Shown: positions 28,731 through 38,778, counted from the first letter of the stretch. The stretch is 64,000 nucleotides of DNA from JAGRAX01 sp041391365 (GCA_041391365.1 JAWKOC010000001.1:186001-250000), one strand, 5' to 3'. The notes: generated by a model not told the origin, from the letters alone. Numbers and translations are program-made.

Positions 28731-30658
28731 ATGTCCGAACTTATTTCATTCACTCTTCCTGATGGAAGCATTCGAGAGTATCCACGGGGAACCACAGGAT
28801 TGGATGTGGCGGCTTCGATTGGATCGGGCTTGGCCAAGGCTTCATTCGCCGTTTTGGTGAATGGGGATCTCACTGATTTGCGTAAGCCGCTTTTGGAGTC
28901 GTCTCGTTTTGAGATCGTCACCAACAAGCATCCTTTGGCCGGGGAAGTTGTGCGTCACTCCAGCGAGCATGTCATGGCCGGTGCGGTCAAGCAGCTGTGG
29001 CCCGAAGTGCAAATTGATGTGGGTCGAACCGATCACAGCGAAAAATTCCAATATGATTTTGATATGGGAAGAAGTTTCACCCCAGAGGATTTGGAGAAAA
29101 TCGAAGACAAGATGAATCAGATTCTTGCTTCCAAGCAAACCTTTGAAAGAGAAGTGGTCAGTCGTGAAAAGGCCATTGAGTTGTTTTCGCAGATGGGAGA
29201 AACCCTCAAAGTTGATCGCATCAAAGACATTCCAGAAGATCAAGAAATCACGTTGTATCGACATGGTTCATTTGTGGATCTGTGCCGAGGACCTCATGTT
29301 CAACACACAGGCCAAATAGGCGCGGTGAAACTGCTGGAATCCTCTTCCTCCTACTGGAGGGGAGATGAAAACTCTCTGACTCTTCAGCGCATTTATGGAA
29401 CAGCCTTTCTCTCCAAAAAAGAGCTGGATGCTTATCTCTTCCAAATTGAAGAGAGCAAAAAACGAGACCACCGCAGACTCGGAAAACAATTGGATTTGTT
29501 CAGTGTTTCGGACGACGTTGGCCCCGGATTGATTTTGTGGCACCCCAAAGGAGCATTGGTCAGACATTTGATCGAAGACTATTGGAGAAAACGACATCTT
29601 GAATCTGGATATGATTTTGTGAATTCGCCACATGTTGCCCGAAGACACCTATGGGATACCTCCGGTCACACTGGATTTTATGCCGACAACATGTTTCGTC
29701 CCATGGAGGTTGAAGAACAGGCATATCAGCTCAAGCCGATGAACTGTCCTTTTCACATTCAAATTTACAAATCCAAACTTCGCAGTTATCGAGATTTCCC
29801 GCTTCGGTTTGCTGAGCTGGGAACTGTGTATCGCTACGAGCGATCGGGAGTACTGCATGGACTCATGCGGGTACGCGGATTTACCCAGGACGATGCCCAT
29901 TTGTTTGTGACTCCAGAGCAGCTTTTCGACGAAATTGTTCAGGTGTTGGAATTCATTTTGTCGATGTTCAAAGCTTTCCAATTTGATCAGTGCAAATTCT
30001 TTCTTTCTACCCGTCCAGAGAAGTCTGTGGGATCGGATGCCAACTGGGAACTGGCCACAAAGGCTCTCAAAGGGGCTTTGGAAGCCAAGGGATTGGAATA
30101 TCAGGTGGATCCCGGAGAAGGTGTTTTTTACGGACCCAAGATCGACATCAAAATCCAAGATTCAATCGGGCGTTTGTGGCAGTGTTCGACCATTCAGGCT
30201 GACTTTTCTCTGCCAGAGCGGTTTGAGCTGGATTATGTCGCCCAAGATGGAACTCGTCAGACGCCCATCATGGTCCATCGTGCATTGCTTGGATCGATTG
30301 AGCGATTTTTTGGAATCTTGGTGGAACATCATGAGGGAGCTTTCCCTCTGTGGCTGAGCCCGGTTCAGATCAAGGTATTGCCCATCACGGATGATCAGCT
30401 GGATTATGCAAAGTCCATTGCTGACACCTTAAAACAAGAGGGTTTTCGATCTGAATTGGACGATCGAAATGAAAAGCTCGGATACAAAGTCCGACAAGCC
30501 CAATTGGAAAAAGTTCCTTATGTCATCGTTGTCGGAGCCCAGGAAAAGGAATCTGGGCAGGTCGCCATACGAAAAACGTGGAGTGAGAGCAGCTTCCCAA
30601 CATGTCGTTGGAAGATTTTATCAAACAAGCCCATTCGGAGGTCAAACTACATACGTGA
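28731..30658 (+). CDS. thrS: Threonyl-tRNA synthetase, frame break near the 3' end
   Basis: From MSELISFTLPDGSIREY (TGS domain) it runs through the editing domain (HSSEHVMAGAVKQLWPEVQI, and VDLCRGPHVQHTGQIGAVKL with its Cys/His sites), the class II core with MNCPFHIQIYKS, YRYERSGVLHGLMRVRGFTQ and RPEKSVGSDANWE, and the anticodon-binding domain to VIVVGAQEKESGQVAIRK. There the frame breaks (about 30575-30600); the true C-terminus MSLEDFIKQAHSEVKLH is in the third frame and ends at TGA 30656. One indel repairs it. The stop overlaps the infC start. A 12-bp palindrome, ACAGTATACTGT, lies at 28629-28640 in the leader region after tRNA-Val. Confidence 0.92.
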
Positions 30659-31176
30659 AACCACAAACAAACAAAGGACTACGCGTCAATCATAGAATCA
30701 GAGTGCCACAAGTTCGGGTCATTGCTCCCGACGGCGAGCAACTAGGGATTTTGGATACCTCTGAAGCACTTCGTCAGGCACAGGAAGTATATCACCTTGA
30801 TTTGATTGAGGTTTCCCCATTTGCCAAACCCCCCGTGTGCAAAATCATGGATTTTGGCAAATACACTTATCAACAAAAGAAAAAGACTCAGGAAGCCAAG
30901 AAAAACCAGAACATCATCGTGGTCAAGGAGATCAAACTCCGTCCCAATACGGACATTCACGATTTGAATGTCAAAACCAAGCATATTTCGCGATTTGTCA
31001 AAGAAGGCAACAAAGTCAAGGTCACCGTACGATTTCGGGGCCGAGAAGTGGTTCATGCCGACATTGGTCGGGTAGCCTTGGACAAAATCATCGAAAACCT
31101 CAAAAGTGAGGTCTCTTTGGAACAAGAGCCCAAATTAGAGGGAAAAAACATGACGATGATCTTGGCACCCAAGTAA
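30655..31176 (+). CDS. infC: Translation initiation factor IF-3
   Basis: 173 residues when started at GTG 30655 (VKPQTNKGLRVNHRIRVPQV). IF-3 blocks include VRVIAPDGEQLGILDTSEAL, VCKIMDFGKYTYQQKKK, the linker, EIKLRPNTDIHDLNVKTKH and VTVRFRGREVVHADIG. It binds the 30S subunit and checks the initiator tRNA. The GTG overlaps the last codons of thrS (GTGA), which implies coupling. Many bacteria use AUU here for autoregulation; this GTG is less unusual. A longer open frame upstream is thrS read in another frame. Confidence 0.93.
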   Translation: MKPQTNKGLRVNHRIRVPQVRVIAPDGEQLGILDTSEALRQAQEVYHLDLIEVSPFAKPPVCKIMDFGKYTYQQKKKTQEAKKNQNIIVVKEIKLRPNTDIHDLNVKTKHISRFVKEGNKVKVTVRFRGREVVHADIGRVALDKIIENLKSEVSLEQEPKLEGKNMTMILAPK

Positions 31177-31278
31177 AAATCATGTATAGCCATGTGCTCT
31201 CGTTGGGGGTGGACAAGCCTCCCAAGAGATCTGCCAATGTGGCAAGAAACAAAAGAGAACAAAAGTAGGGAAACGATC

Positions 31279-31482
31279 ATGTCCAAAATGAAAACCAAAA
31301 AGGGCGCAGCCAAAAGGGTCAAAACAACCAAATCTGGCAAAATCAAACTCAAACGCTCCCATTTGAGACATATTTTGACGTCAAAAACGACAAAACAGAA
31401 GAGACAAAAACGTAGTTCGATGTACGCGTCTCCATCCGATCAAAAAGCCTTGGAACGGGCAATTCCTTACGGTGTGAACTAA
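31279..31482 (+). CDS. rpmI: 50S ribosomal protein L35
   Basis: 67 residues, very basic: MKTKKGAAKRVKTTKSGKIK then LKRSHLRHILTSKTTKQKR, the normal L35 pattern. Start at ATG 31279 with GTAGGGAAA before it; ATG 31288 is an equally good match to the family N-terminus. It lies between infC and rplT as in most bacteria. The 102 bases between infC and rpmI show no clear terminator. Confidence 0.95.
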   Translation: MSKMKTKKGAAKRVKTTKSGKIKLKRSHLRHILTSKTTKQKRQKRSSMYASPSDQKALERAIPYGVN

Positions 31483-31518
31483 GAGCTCGTCGCGAGAGTT
31501 GAAAGATAGGATAACGCT

Positions 31519-31869
31519 ATGGCTAGAGTAAAAAGAGGATTTAAAGCTAGAAGAAGACGCAAAAGAGTCTTTGACAAAGTTGAAGGTTTTTTTGGTCGTC
31601 GTAAAAATTGTTACAGCACAGCTCGTGAAGCGCTTGATCATGCTTTGCAAGATGCCTACATCGGCCGAAAACAAAAAAAGAGAAACTTCCGATCTTTGTG
31701 GATCACACGTATCAATGCAGCGGCTCGTTTGCATGGTTTGAGTTACTCCCGTTTGATGGCAGGACTCAAAACAGCTGGGATTGAACTGGATCGCAAAACC
31801 TTGTCTCACATTGCGGTCACGGACCCAAAGGGATTTGAAAAGATCGTTGCTTCGACCCATCTTGTGTGA
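31519..31869 (+). CDS. rplT: 50S ribosomal protein L20
   Basis: 116 residues starting MARVKRGFKARRRRKRVF and containing RKNCYSTAREALDHALQDAY, WITRINAAARLHGLSYSRLM and IAVTDPKGFEKIV, all standard for L20. It binds 23S rRNA early in 50S assembly. Its stop overlaps the pheS GTG start by four bases. Confidence 0.97.
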   Translation: MARVKRGFKARRRRKRVFDKVEGFFGRRKNCYSTAREALDHALQDAYIGRKQKKRNFRSLWITRINAAARLHGLSYSRLMAGLKTAGIELDRKTLSHIAVTDPKGFEKIVASTHLV

Positions 31870-32879
31870 CACAAGATCTTCAAAATATCTCGAAACAGTT
31901 TTCAGACGCGCTGTCGAAATCTGCAGATTTGGACACGTTGGAACGTTTGCGTGTAGATTTTCTGGGAAAAAAGGGACTCTTGACCTTGAGTCTGCGAACC
32001 ATTGGACAGTTGCCTGCCGATGAAAGACCTGCCTTTGGTGAAAAGGTCAATGCACTTCGCTGTGAATTCGAAACAGCTCTTCAAGATCGAAAAACAACTC
32101 TAGAAGAAAAAGCTATGCAAGCTTCGATTGCTGCAAGTTCGGTGGACATCAGCTTGCCGGGTCGTCGCGGTTTTTCTGCGCCTCTTCATCCTCTTCGTCA
32201 AATCGAGACCGATTTGGTTCGAGCCTTGCAAAGCCTTGGCTTTTCGGTGGAAAGGGGACCCGAAATCGAAACAGACCATTACAATTTCGAATCCCTGAAT
32301 TTTCCGGCCGATCATCCAGCAAGAGACATGCAAGATACCTTTTTTGTCAAAGGCGATCATCTCCTTCGAACGCATACGTCTCCGGTTCAGGTGCGATTGA
32401 TGGAGAGTCAAAAACCTCCAGTGCAAGTTGTGTCTCCGGTCGAGTGTATCGCAATGACTCCGATGCAACCCATTCTCCCGTGTTTCATCAGGTGGAAGGT
32501 TTGTGTGTTGGGCCAAACATTTCATTTTCCTCACCTCAAAGGAACGTTGGAAGCATTTGTAAAAATGATTTTTGGTTCCAAAGCCCATGTTCGTTTTCGT
32601 CCAAGTTTTTTTCCATTCACGGAACCCAGTGCAGAGATTGATGTAATGGGACCCAACGGTTGGATGGAAATTTTGGGATGTGGAATGGTGGATCCCAATG
32701 TGTTTGTCAATGTGGGAAAAAAATGGGAAGAACGAGGAGAAGCAGTAATCTCTTATGCTCCAGAAAAAATTTCTGGGTTTGCATTCGATTGCTGAGTTGA
32801 TTGCTATGATTTTGCATGAATCGAAAAAAACATCAAAATGTTTTACGAAAACGATCGGCGCTTTTTATCTCAGTTTTAA
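31866..32879 (+). CDS. pheS: Phenylalanyl-tRNA synthetase alpha subunit, frame breaks
   Basis: GTG start inside the rplT stop (GTGA). The N-terminal coiled coil and LRVDFLGKKGLLT, then HPLRQIETDLVRALQSLGF and GPEIETDHYNFESLNFPADH with ARDMQDTFFV, are intact. Near 32438 the frame shifts: YRNDSDATHSPVFHQVEGLC is in the next frame, returning by about 32530 to HLKGTLEAFVKMIFG and FFPFTEPSAEID with GCGMVDPNVF. A third damaged stretch begins at about 32715; the real end, DIKMFYENDRRFLSQF, closes with TAA 32877. The indels sum to zero and the restored length is about 337 residues, normal for PheS. Confidence 0.88.
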
Positions 32880-32897
32880 GAAAGCGGTAGGCTTTAG

Positions 32898-35236
32898 ATG
32901 AAGTTTCCACCGACATGGCTCAATTCATATTTTTCGACAGCGCTCTCACAAGAGCAGGTCGTTCAGTCTCTTTTTCCGTAGGATTGGAAGTGGATCATGT
33001 AGAGGTCTTGGGACAGGATCTTCATGGTGTGGTCAAAGCTCAAATCGAATCTTTGTGCCTCACCCCAACGCAGATTCGCTCTCTCTTTTGCAAAGTCAAC
33101 GATGGAAACACCATTCTCGATGACGTGTGGAGCCAAAACTTTTCGGTGGTGATGTTGTGGCCTTGGCCACCATAGGAACCACATTGCCTGGAAATTTCAC
33201 GATCAAAAAATCCAAAATTCGTGGGCAAGAGTCGTTTGGAATGTTGTGTTCGGAAAGCGAGAGTTGGGCTTGGCACAAGAGTCGGAAGGCATTTGATTTT
33301 GCCCAAGGATGCAACTCTATGCTCTTGAACTCCGCTTGCCAAAGTGTTGGGTTTGGATGATGCGCGCATCGAGCTCGAACTGACTCCCAATCGAGGAGAT
33401 TGCTTGAGCGTTGAGGGCATTGTGAGGGAAGTAGCAGCGGCCTTGGGCAGAAACCCCAAGATCCAGTCCCGTACAACGAAAGGTCCCAATGATCATGCAT
33501 TGGCGGTGGACATTGCTGAAACCTGAAGCTGTCGCTAATGTTTCAAAAATCAGCAAATCACGCAAGCAAAAGTTTCTGTTGATTTGACATCGCTTGAATC
33601 CTATGGGTGCGCAGCTTGACAAAGTGTTGTGATGACCAACTACGTGATGAGATGGAAAAGGTCAGCCCATGCATGCTTTTGATGCAGACAGTCAGGGAAC
33701 TGTGACGGTTCGTTTTGCCAAGCCTGGAGAAACCCTTTGTTTGGACGATCAAAATCGAGAACTTCATGAACAAGATTTGATCATTGCCGATGAACAAGGT
33801 CCCTTGGCCTGCAGGAATCATCGGGGAAAAGCAGTGCAGTTGGTCCTCAAACCACAAGCATCTTGCTCGAAAGCGCTCATTTTGATCCGAGTGTGGTTCG
33901 CCTAGCATCCAAGCGCCATCATCTTACAACAGAGTCTTCACGCCGCTTTGAACGAGTTGTCGATCCAAACCTAACATGGGTTGCCGCTGAGCGAGCTGTC
34001 GAGCTGTTTGAACAGTGTGGAGCAGAGCTCAATCATTCGGTGGACATCGTCAAAAAAGAATTTTCTCCCCGTGATATTTTCTTGCGTGAGAGTGAGATCG
34101 AGCGAATCCTTGGAGCCAAGATTGAAGAAGCTGGACAACTTCTCTCCCGATTGGGATTTTCTCTTTCCAAAATGAATGAAGGATGGATGGTTTCGGTTCC
34201 AACACGAAGACCTGACATTGAAAGAGAAATCGATCTGATCGAAGAAGTTGCAAGACTTCACGGATTTGATCAACTTCCTTCCAGTCTTCCCCCCCTGTTG
34301 ACCATTCCTCAGGTCAGAGATGACTACAGTCGTGAGTTGGAGTTGGCTTCGTTTTGTGCAGCTCTCGGATTGCATGAAGTCAAAAATTATAGCTTTGAAT
34401 CCAAGGCTCGCTGGCAAGCTTTTTCTTCGGTCTCATTGGAACCCCTAGAGCTCGCCAATCCATTGCACAGCGATTTGCAATATATGAAGAGTTCATTGAT
34501 TCCCGGATTGATGGAAGTTGTATGCCTCAATCAGGCACGCGGCCAAACATCGTTGTCTTTTTTTGAACTTGGAAAAATATACGCAAAACAGAAAGATACA
34601 ATTTCTGAAGATGTTCATTTGGCCGCAGTGTGGAGCGGGCAGGCCAACGGAACGCGATGGATGGAACCAGAAAGAGAATACGATTATTTCGATGCCAAAG
34701 GTTTTTTGGATGACATTGGAGTTTCTCTTGGATTGTCGACTCAGATTCAATTGAGTACTGAATCTTTGCCTAGCTATATGCATCCCAAGCAATCAGCCAA
34801 CATCATTTTTCGAGGTCGAGTTCAAGGATCTCTGGGAAGACTACACCCTAGATTGTGCAAAGACATGGGGTGGCCACAAGCCATCGTGCTTGAAATCAGC
34901 GCTCAGGGTCTGATCCAAGCCAAGTCTAAGCGATCGATGATCAAAGCTTTTTCCGCGTTTCCTAGCGTTACCCGAGATTTGGCTTTCGTGGTGTCCAAAG
35001 ATGTGGACGCTGCGCAGGTGCAGAAAGCCATCCAATCGGCCAAGGTTTCATGCTTGACCAAGGTGGAAGTGTTTGACCACTACGAAGGCAAACCTTTGAG
35101 CAAGAGTGAAAAAAGTTTGGCGTTTGCTCTCGAATTTTCTGATTTGGAGAAGACTCTCAAAGACTCAGAGATTGACAAAGCCATTGCAAAAATCACGGAG
35201 CGAGTGGAAAAAGACTGCAACGCACGCCTAAGGTAG
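32898..35236 (+). CDS. pheT: Phenylalanyl-tRNA synthetase beta subunit, many 5' frame breaks
   Basis: The N-terminus MKFPPTWLNSYFSTALSQEQ opens at 32898. Family blocks then alternate among frames: AGLEVDHVEVLGQDLHGVVK, CKVNDGNTI, VVALATIGTTLPGNFTIKKS, ESFGMLCSESE, DDARIELELTPNRGDCLSVE. From about 33863 one frame stays open to the stop, with RRFERVVDPNLTWVAAERAV, RRPDIEREIDLIEEVARLHG and the C-terminal anticodon-like domain ending DCNARLR. The whole span is about 780 codons, a normal PheT. At least seven indels fall between 32950 and 33880. Since PheT is essential, these are most likely sequence errors. Confidence 0.88.
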
Positions 35237-35319
35237 TCTAGGCAAAAGGGTTGCATTGAGCCCGAAACTCATTCCAATCTTGCTTGAGTTTGCGCTCGAA
35301 AATAGGTAGAACCTAAGCC

Positions 35320-35730
35320 ATGAGTTCAAAGAGCTATCCCCATAAATATTTTTACAAGATTGGTGAAGTAGCTGAAATCATTGAAGTGGAACCCTATGTG
35401 CTCCGATATTGGGAAACCGAATTCAATCTGAAGATTTCCAAAACCAAAAACAACCAACGGTTGTACCAAAAAAAAGATGTCGAAAAAATCCAAGAGATCA
35501 AACGTCTTTTGTACACGGAAAAGTTTACCATTTCTGGAGCCAAGACGCAGCTCAAAACCAAACGAAAAAGCAAAGAACCTAAGTCACTCGAAGAACAAAT
35601 GAATTTGCTTGCAGAAGTCAAAGGACTGACCTCTGATCGCGAGTTTCTGAACAAGCTTCGTCGTGAATTTTTGCGAATGAAAGATTTGTTGGCCGAAAAA
35701 GACGTCAGCCATCATTTCGATGTACAATAG
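35320..35730 (+). CDS. MerR-family transcriptional regulator
   Basis: 136 residues. The winged helix is YKIGEVAEIIEVEPYVLRYW, then ETEFNLKISKTKNNQRLYQK with the MerR recognition pattern, followed by a helix dimerisation region. There are no effector-site cysteines, so it is not a classic metal sensor. A MerR-type gene at this position after pheT (sometimes with ihfA between) is common in delta-type genomes; its targets are unknown. Confidence 0.85.
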   Translation: MSSKSYPHKYFYKIGEVAEIIEVEPYVLRYWETEFNLKISKTKNNQRLYQKKDVEKIQEIKRLLYTEKFTISGAKTQLKTKRKSKEPKSLEEQMNLLAEVKGLTSDREFLNKLRREFLRMKDLLAEKDVSHHFDVQ

Positions 35731-35742
35731 AGATCAAATCCG

Positions 35743-36069
35743 ATGATTACTGTTACCGAAAATGCATTTCAAGCCGTTCGAGATCTGCAGCAAAAGCAAA
35801 ATGATCCAACCTTGTCCCTCCGTTTGGCCGTTCGAGGAGGTGGTTGCTCTGGTTTTTCCTATCACCTTGACTTGGATCATGAACCCAAGAGCGAGGATGT
35901 TGTGATCGAAAAAAATGGGGTCCGCGTGTTGGTGGACCCGAAAAGCATGAAGTTCTTGGATGGTCTAGAATTAGACTACTATCAAACGCTTACTTCTCGT
36001 GGGTTTCGATTCAATAATCCCAACGCAACCTCAACCTGTGGATGCGGTTCATCGTTTGCCATTGGCTAG
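35743..36069 (+). CDS. A-type Fe-S carrier (IscA/ErpA/HesB family)
   Basis: 108 residues with the three conserved cysteines: one in VRGGGCSGFSYHL and two in the C-terminal STCGCGSSF. It carries iron or an Fe-S cluster to apoproteins. It starts 13 bases after the MerR gene and the Rieske gene follows within 6 bases, forming a small Fe-S cluster group. Confidence 0.93.
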   Translation: MITVTENAFQAVRDLQQKQNDPTLSLRLAVRGGGCSGFSYHLDLDHEPKSEDVVIEKNGVRVLVDPKSMKFLDGLELDYYQTLTSRGFRFNNPNATSTCGCGSSFAIG

Positions 36070-36074
36070 TTCCT

Positions 36075-36395
36075 GTGAGCGTCCCATCACCCCATAAAAT
36101 TCGCATTGCAAGCACCTCGGATGTGGAGGTTGGCAAAGGAAAAGCGATCATGATCAAAGGCAAGGAGATTGCTTTGTTTCGAACGGATCAAGGATATTTT
36201 GCATGTGAAAACTCTTGCTTGCATCAAGGAGCTCCGCTGGACCAGGGAGATCTCGATGGCTGCTTTGTTTCTTGTCCGTGGCATGCATGGAAGTTTGATT
36301 TGAGAAGTGGCGAGTTTGTTTCCGATCCAGCTTTTTCCATCAAAACCTATGCATTGGAAATTCAGGATCAAGACATCTATTTGATTTGGTCTTGA
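36075..36395 (+). CDS. Rieske [2Fe-2S] ferredoxin-like protein
   Basis: About 106 residues from GTG 36075 (VSVPSPHKIRIASTSDVEVG). The Rieske ligands are CLHQGAPL (Cys-x-His) and CPWHAWKFD (Cys-x-x-His), spaced as in NirD-like and dioxygenase ferredoxins. It is soluble with no signal peptide or TM. The longer open frame back to 36042 reads the end of the IscA-type gene and is not used. The electron partner is not in the window. Confidence 0.9.
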   Translation: MSVPSPHKIRIASTSDVEVGKGKAIMIKGKEIALFRTDQGYFACENSCLHQGAPLDQGDLDGCFVSCPWHAWKFDLRSGEFVSDPAFSIKTYALEIQDQDIYLIWS

Positions 36396-36423
36396 TCCAA
36401 CCGATCTACGGTTGCAAATGGAA

Positions 36424-37413
36424 TCAATCTCGATCTAGATTTTCGAAATCGTCTTCTGCAATCCCAGCAAACGAGAGAAATGAAAACAGATTTGGATGCT
36501 GGGAATGGATTTTTTCTTTCATTTCATACGCGTGGGCAAACACCGTATAGACCGTCCAATACCCACCTTTGGAGATGTCATAGCGTTCCAAGGGGTGGTT
36601 GAGCAGAGTGGGGGATGCACTGCTGATCGCAGAAAACTCCAGAAGTTCCGTTTTTTGAGGGTTCCCCGAGAGCTGGATCTGAGGCAGGCTTTGAGTTGGG
36701 TCTACCTTGGGAGATTCATCAGAACCTATCCAATCCTGAGGCTCTCGATAGGGCTCAATGCCATCGATGTCCCAGATGTTTGAATACCTTCGATTGAGCT
36801 CATGGTTCAAAAGCACGTTCAAGGTTTCGATTTCTTCTTCTGTGAAGGGAACATGCTCTTGCTTGTCAAAATCATATTTGAGAAGTCCTGCGTGTTGATC
36901 CTTGCCCGAGGATTCAGATGTAACCTTGATGTGGGTGTAGCTTTCGTGATTGCTCAAAAAAAAGTGGAGAGAGAAAAAAGACGGAAGACATTTCTCATGG
37001 CATAAATTTGCAAAGATAGATTGTTCGAATCGAGCGGAGTCACTCCAAACCCATTTGAGTTTGATGTGCTCGTGAAGGTCGTCTCCAGTTTGGATGTCTT
37101 TCCATACGTAGAATTTGATGTCCAGGGACGCGTCCATGAGTTTATAGACAGCCTGTTCATCTACACTCTCCATGTTTTCATAAAACCTTTTGCCAAAGGA
37201 AAGCTCATGGTTGGGAATGTGCAAGATTCCCAAGCGGTTCCATTCTCTTTTGTTTCGAAGTTGTTGCAGATCTGCGATCGAGTATAATTTTGCAATTTGT
37301 TTCATGATTTTTTGTTCTACCCGAGACTGAAAAGTAGGCTCTTGGCTCCAGGACAATCCTGAAGCCAAGAATACAATCACGCCTCCAAGCCAAGATAGAT
37401 ACAAACGATTCAT
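36424..37413 (-). CDS. Exported protein of unknown function, downstream of CbiX-like gene
   Basis: 329 residues with a signal peptide (MNRLYLSWLGGVIVFLASGL, mature from SQEPTF). No family recognised. The mature part is mixed alpha/beta, rich in aromatic and acidic residues, with one Cys pair (NLCHEKCLP). The start lies 6 bases after the stop of the exported CbiX-like gene, so the two share a transcript and probably the Fur-type control upstream. It may be a partner of that protein in the periplasm; this is inference from position only. Confidence 0.75.
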   Translation of the reverse strand: MNRLYLSWLGGVIVFLASGLSWSQEPTFQSRVEQKIMKQIAKLYSIADLQQLRNKREWNRLGILHIPNHELSFGKRFYENMESVDEQAVYKLMDASLDIKFYVWKDIQTGDDLHEHIKLKWVWSDSARFEQSIFANLCHEKCLPSFFSLHFFLSNHESYTHIKVTSESSGKDQHAGLLKYDFDKQEHVPFTEEEIETLNVLLNHELNRRYSNIWDIDGIEPYREPQDWIGSDESPKVDPTQSLPQIQLSGNPQKTELLEFSAISSASPTLLNHPLERYDISKGGYWTVYTVFAHAYEMKEKIHSQHPNLFSFLSFAGIAEDDFENLDRD

Positions 37414-37419
37414 CGCATG

Positions 37420-38577
37420 TTACTCCAGATGAGATTCAATCAAACCTGTCAAAAAATCGACCACATCTTGCTCTTCAAATGGCCAAGCGGAGACAAAAAC
37501 AGGCGAAGACTCTCCTAACTCTTTTTCCGTCGCGGCGATGGTGTTGGGGATATCATCTTTTCCATGATCTCCTCCTTGCGTGAGCATGGCATTGACGACT
37601 GTGATTTTCTCTCCTGCGGCCGACTGTCGGCCAACGTTTCGCAGCACCGAGCCGAGATCGGGATACGAGAATTCGTTGTTGGCTACATACGTGGTTCTTC
37701 CGGTTTTTGTTTCAATCGCAGCGCGCATGCGCTCAGATGAAATCCAATATTTGTCTTGTTTCGCTGCGCTTAGATAGTTTTGGCAAATCTGGCTGGATGG
37801 ATCATCATTGCACGCTCCAATCACCTGCTGAAGTGCCTTCCTGGATTCATAGCCACGGATGGGGACTCCATGTTGGACAAAGACAATGGTTCCTCCCTGT
37901 GGGTATTCTGGCCTTTGAAGTTGCTTGACGACCAAGTCTGTTGCATGGTCGATCCATGTTGATATTTCGTCGTCAGATCGAGGCCAAATGTAGGTGATCT
38001 CAACCGAGCTTTCTTGCGCCACCAACTGATCTTGAACCTTGCCTACGACTTTGGGAAGATCATGTTCAGGATGGCCTCCTCCTGGGGTCAGCATGGGTGT
38101 GACCATGATCACTCGATCCGTGGTTTGGGAGGCTGCTTTCAAGAGCGCATCTTCCAAGGTGGGATTGCAAAACTCGTTGAATCCGACCAATACAGGGTAG
38201 CCAAGGTTGTTTTGAATCCCTTCTGCAAGGTAATACGAATGCAACCAGAATTTGTCATTCATAGGGTTTCGGCACCACTCTACGATCTGAGTTTCCACAT
38301 CGTGAAAACGATTTTCTAGGTCAGCAATCTGCTCAGAACTCATGTTCTCTTGGCCGGACAGGGGCGCTCCATAATGAAAATGTCCCATCAGACCGAAATA
38401 CTCTCCCAGCAAAGGCGCGGGGACGTCGGTGGCGGGTTGACCGTGTTGGGCCAACACGATGGCCACAGAGGGTTTTGGAGCTGTGGGGGCGATGTGATGG
38501 TGATCTTGTGCCAGTGCGGCTCCAGAAAGCAAAAAATAAACCCAAGCGACTGTGATCCGCGTCCAATGAATGTTCAT
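37420..38577 (-). CDS. Exported protein with two CbiX/chelatase-like domains
   Basis: 385 residues from MNIHWTRITVAWVYFLLSG, a signal peptide ending LAQ before DHHHIAPT. The mature protein is a tandem of two related halves. Each has a strand ending in Q-H-G (VLAQHGQPATD; VFVQHGVPIRG) and later PMLTPGGGHPEHDLP or AMLTQGGDHGKDDIP. These match the catalytic and cation-binding segments of CbiX/ferrochelatase-type class II chelatases. Chelatases are cytoplasmic, so secretion is odd. AAGGAGGAAC precedes the ATG at 38577. A longer open frame to 38694 would encode the Fur box as protein and is rejected. Confidence 0.8.
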   Translation of the reverse strand: MNIHWTRITVAWVYFLLSGAALAQDHHHIAPTAPKPSVAIVLAQHGQPATDVPAPLLGEYFGLMGHFHYGAPLSGQENMSSEQIADLENRFHDVETQIVEWCRNPMNDKFWLHSYYLAEGIQNNLGYPVLVGFNEFCNPTLEDALLKAASQTTDRVIMVTPMLTPGGGHPEHDLPKVVGKVQDQLVAQESSVEITYIWPRSDDEISTWIDHATDLVVKQLQRPEYPQGGTIVFVQHGVPIRGYESRKALQQVIGACNDDPSSQICQNYLSAAKQDKYWISSERMRAAIETKTGRTTYVANNEFSYPDLGSVLRNVGRQSAAGEKITVVNAMLTQGGDHGKDDIPNTIAATEKELGESSPVFVSAWPFEEQDVVDFLTGLIESHLE

Positions 38578-38652
38578 GAGTCCTGTTCCTCCTTCAAGGG
38601 GTTGATGGGTTTTGGTCATGCTTATACGGAGGTGCGATAGAAAATCAATAAA

Positions 38653-38671
38653 AATAATGATTATCGTTATC
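38653..38671 (-). promoter_or_regulatory. Fur box upstream of the exported CbiX-like gene
   Basis: The 19 bases AATAATGATTATCGTTATC match the classical Fur box at 17 of 19 positions, with the hexamer inverted-repeat symmetry kept. It lies 76 bases before the ATG at 38577, in the right place to cover the promoter. It predicts iron-repressed transcription of the two-gene operon down to 36424. The divergent tRNA-Pro begins 108 bases away. Confidence 0.75.
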
Positions 38672-38778
38672 AATATAAAAAAGTTGATGGACAACGCCGC
38701 AACGATAAAAAGGACAAAGCTTCCAATTCCTTATGGAGTTTTGGCTTTTTTTGCGGTATACACGCAAAGATTTTTGGA

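Noticed and set aside
38577..38694. N-terminal extension of the CbiX-like protein to 38694
   Set aside because: It would translate the Fur box and AT-rich promoter into an Ile/Phe run; a strong ribosome site and a proper signal peptide begin at 38577.
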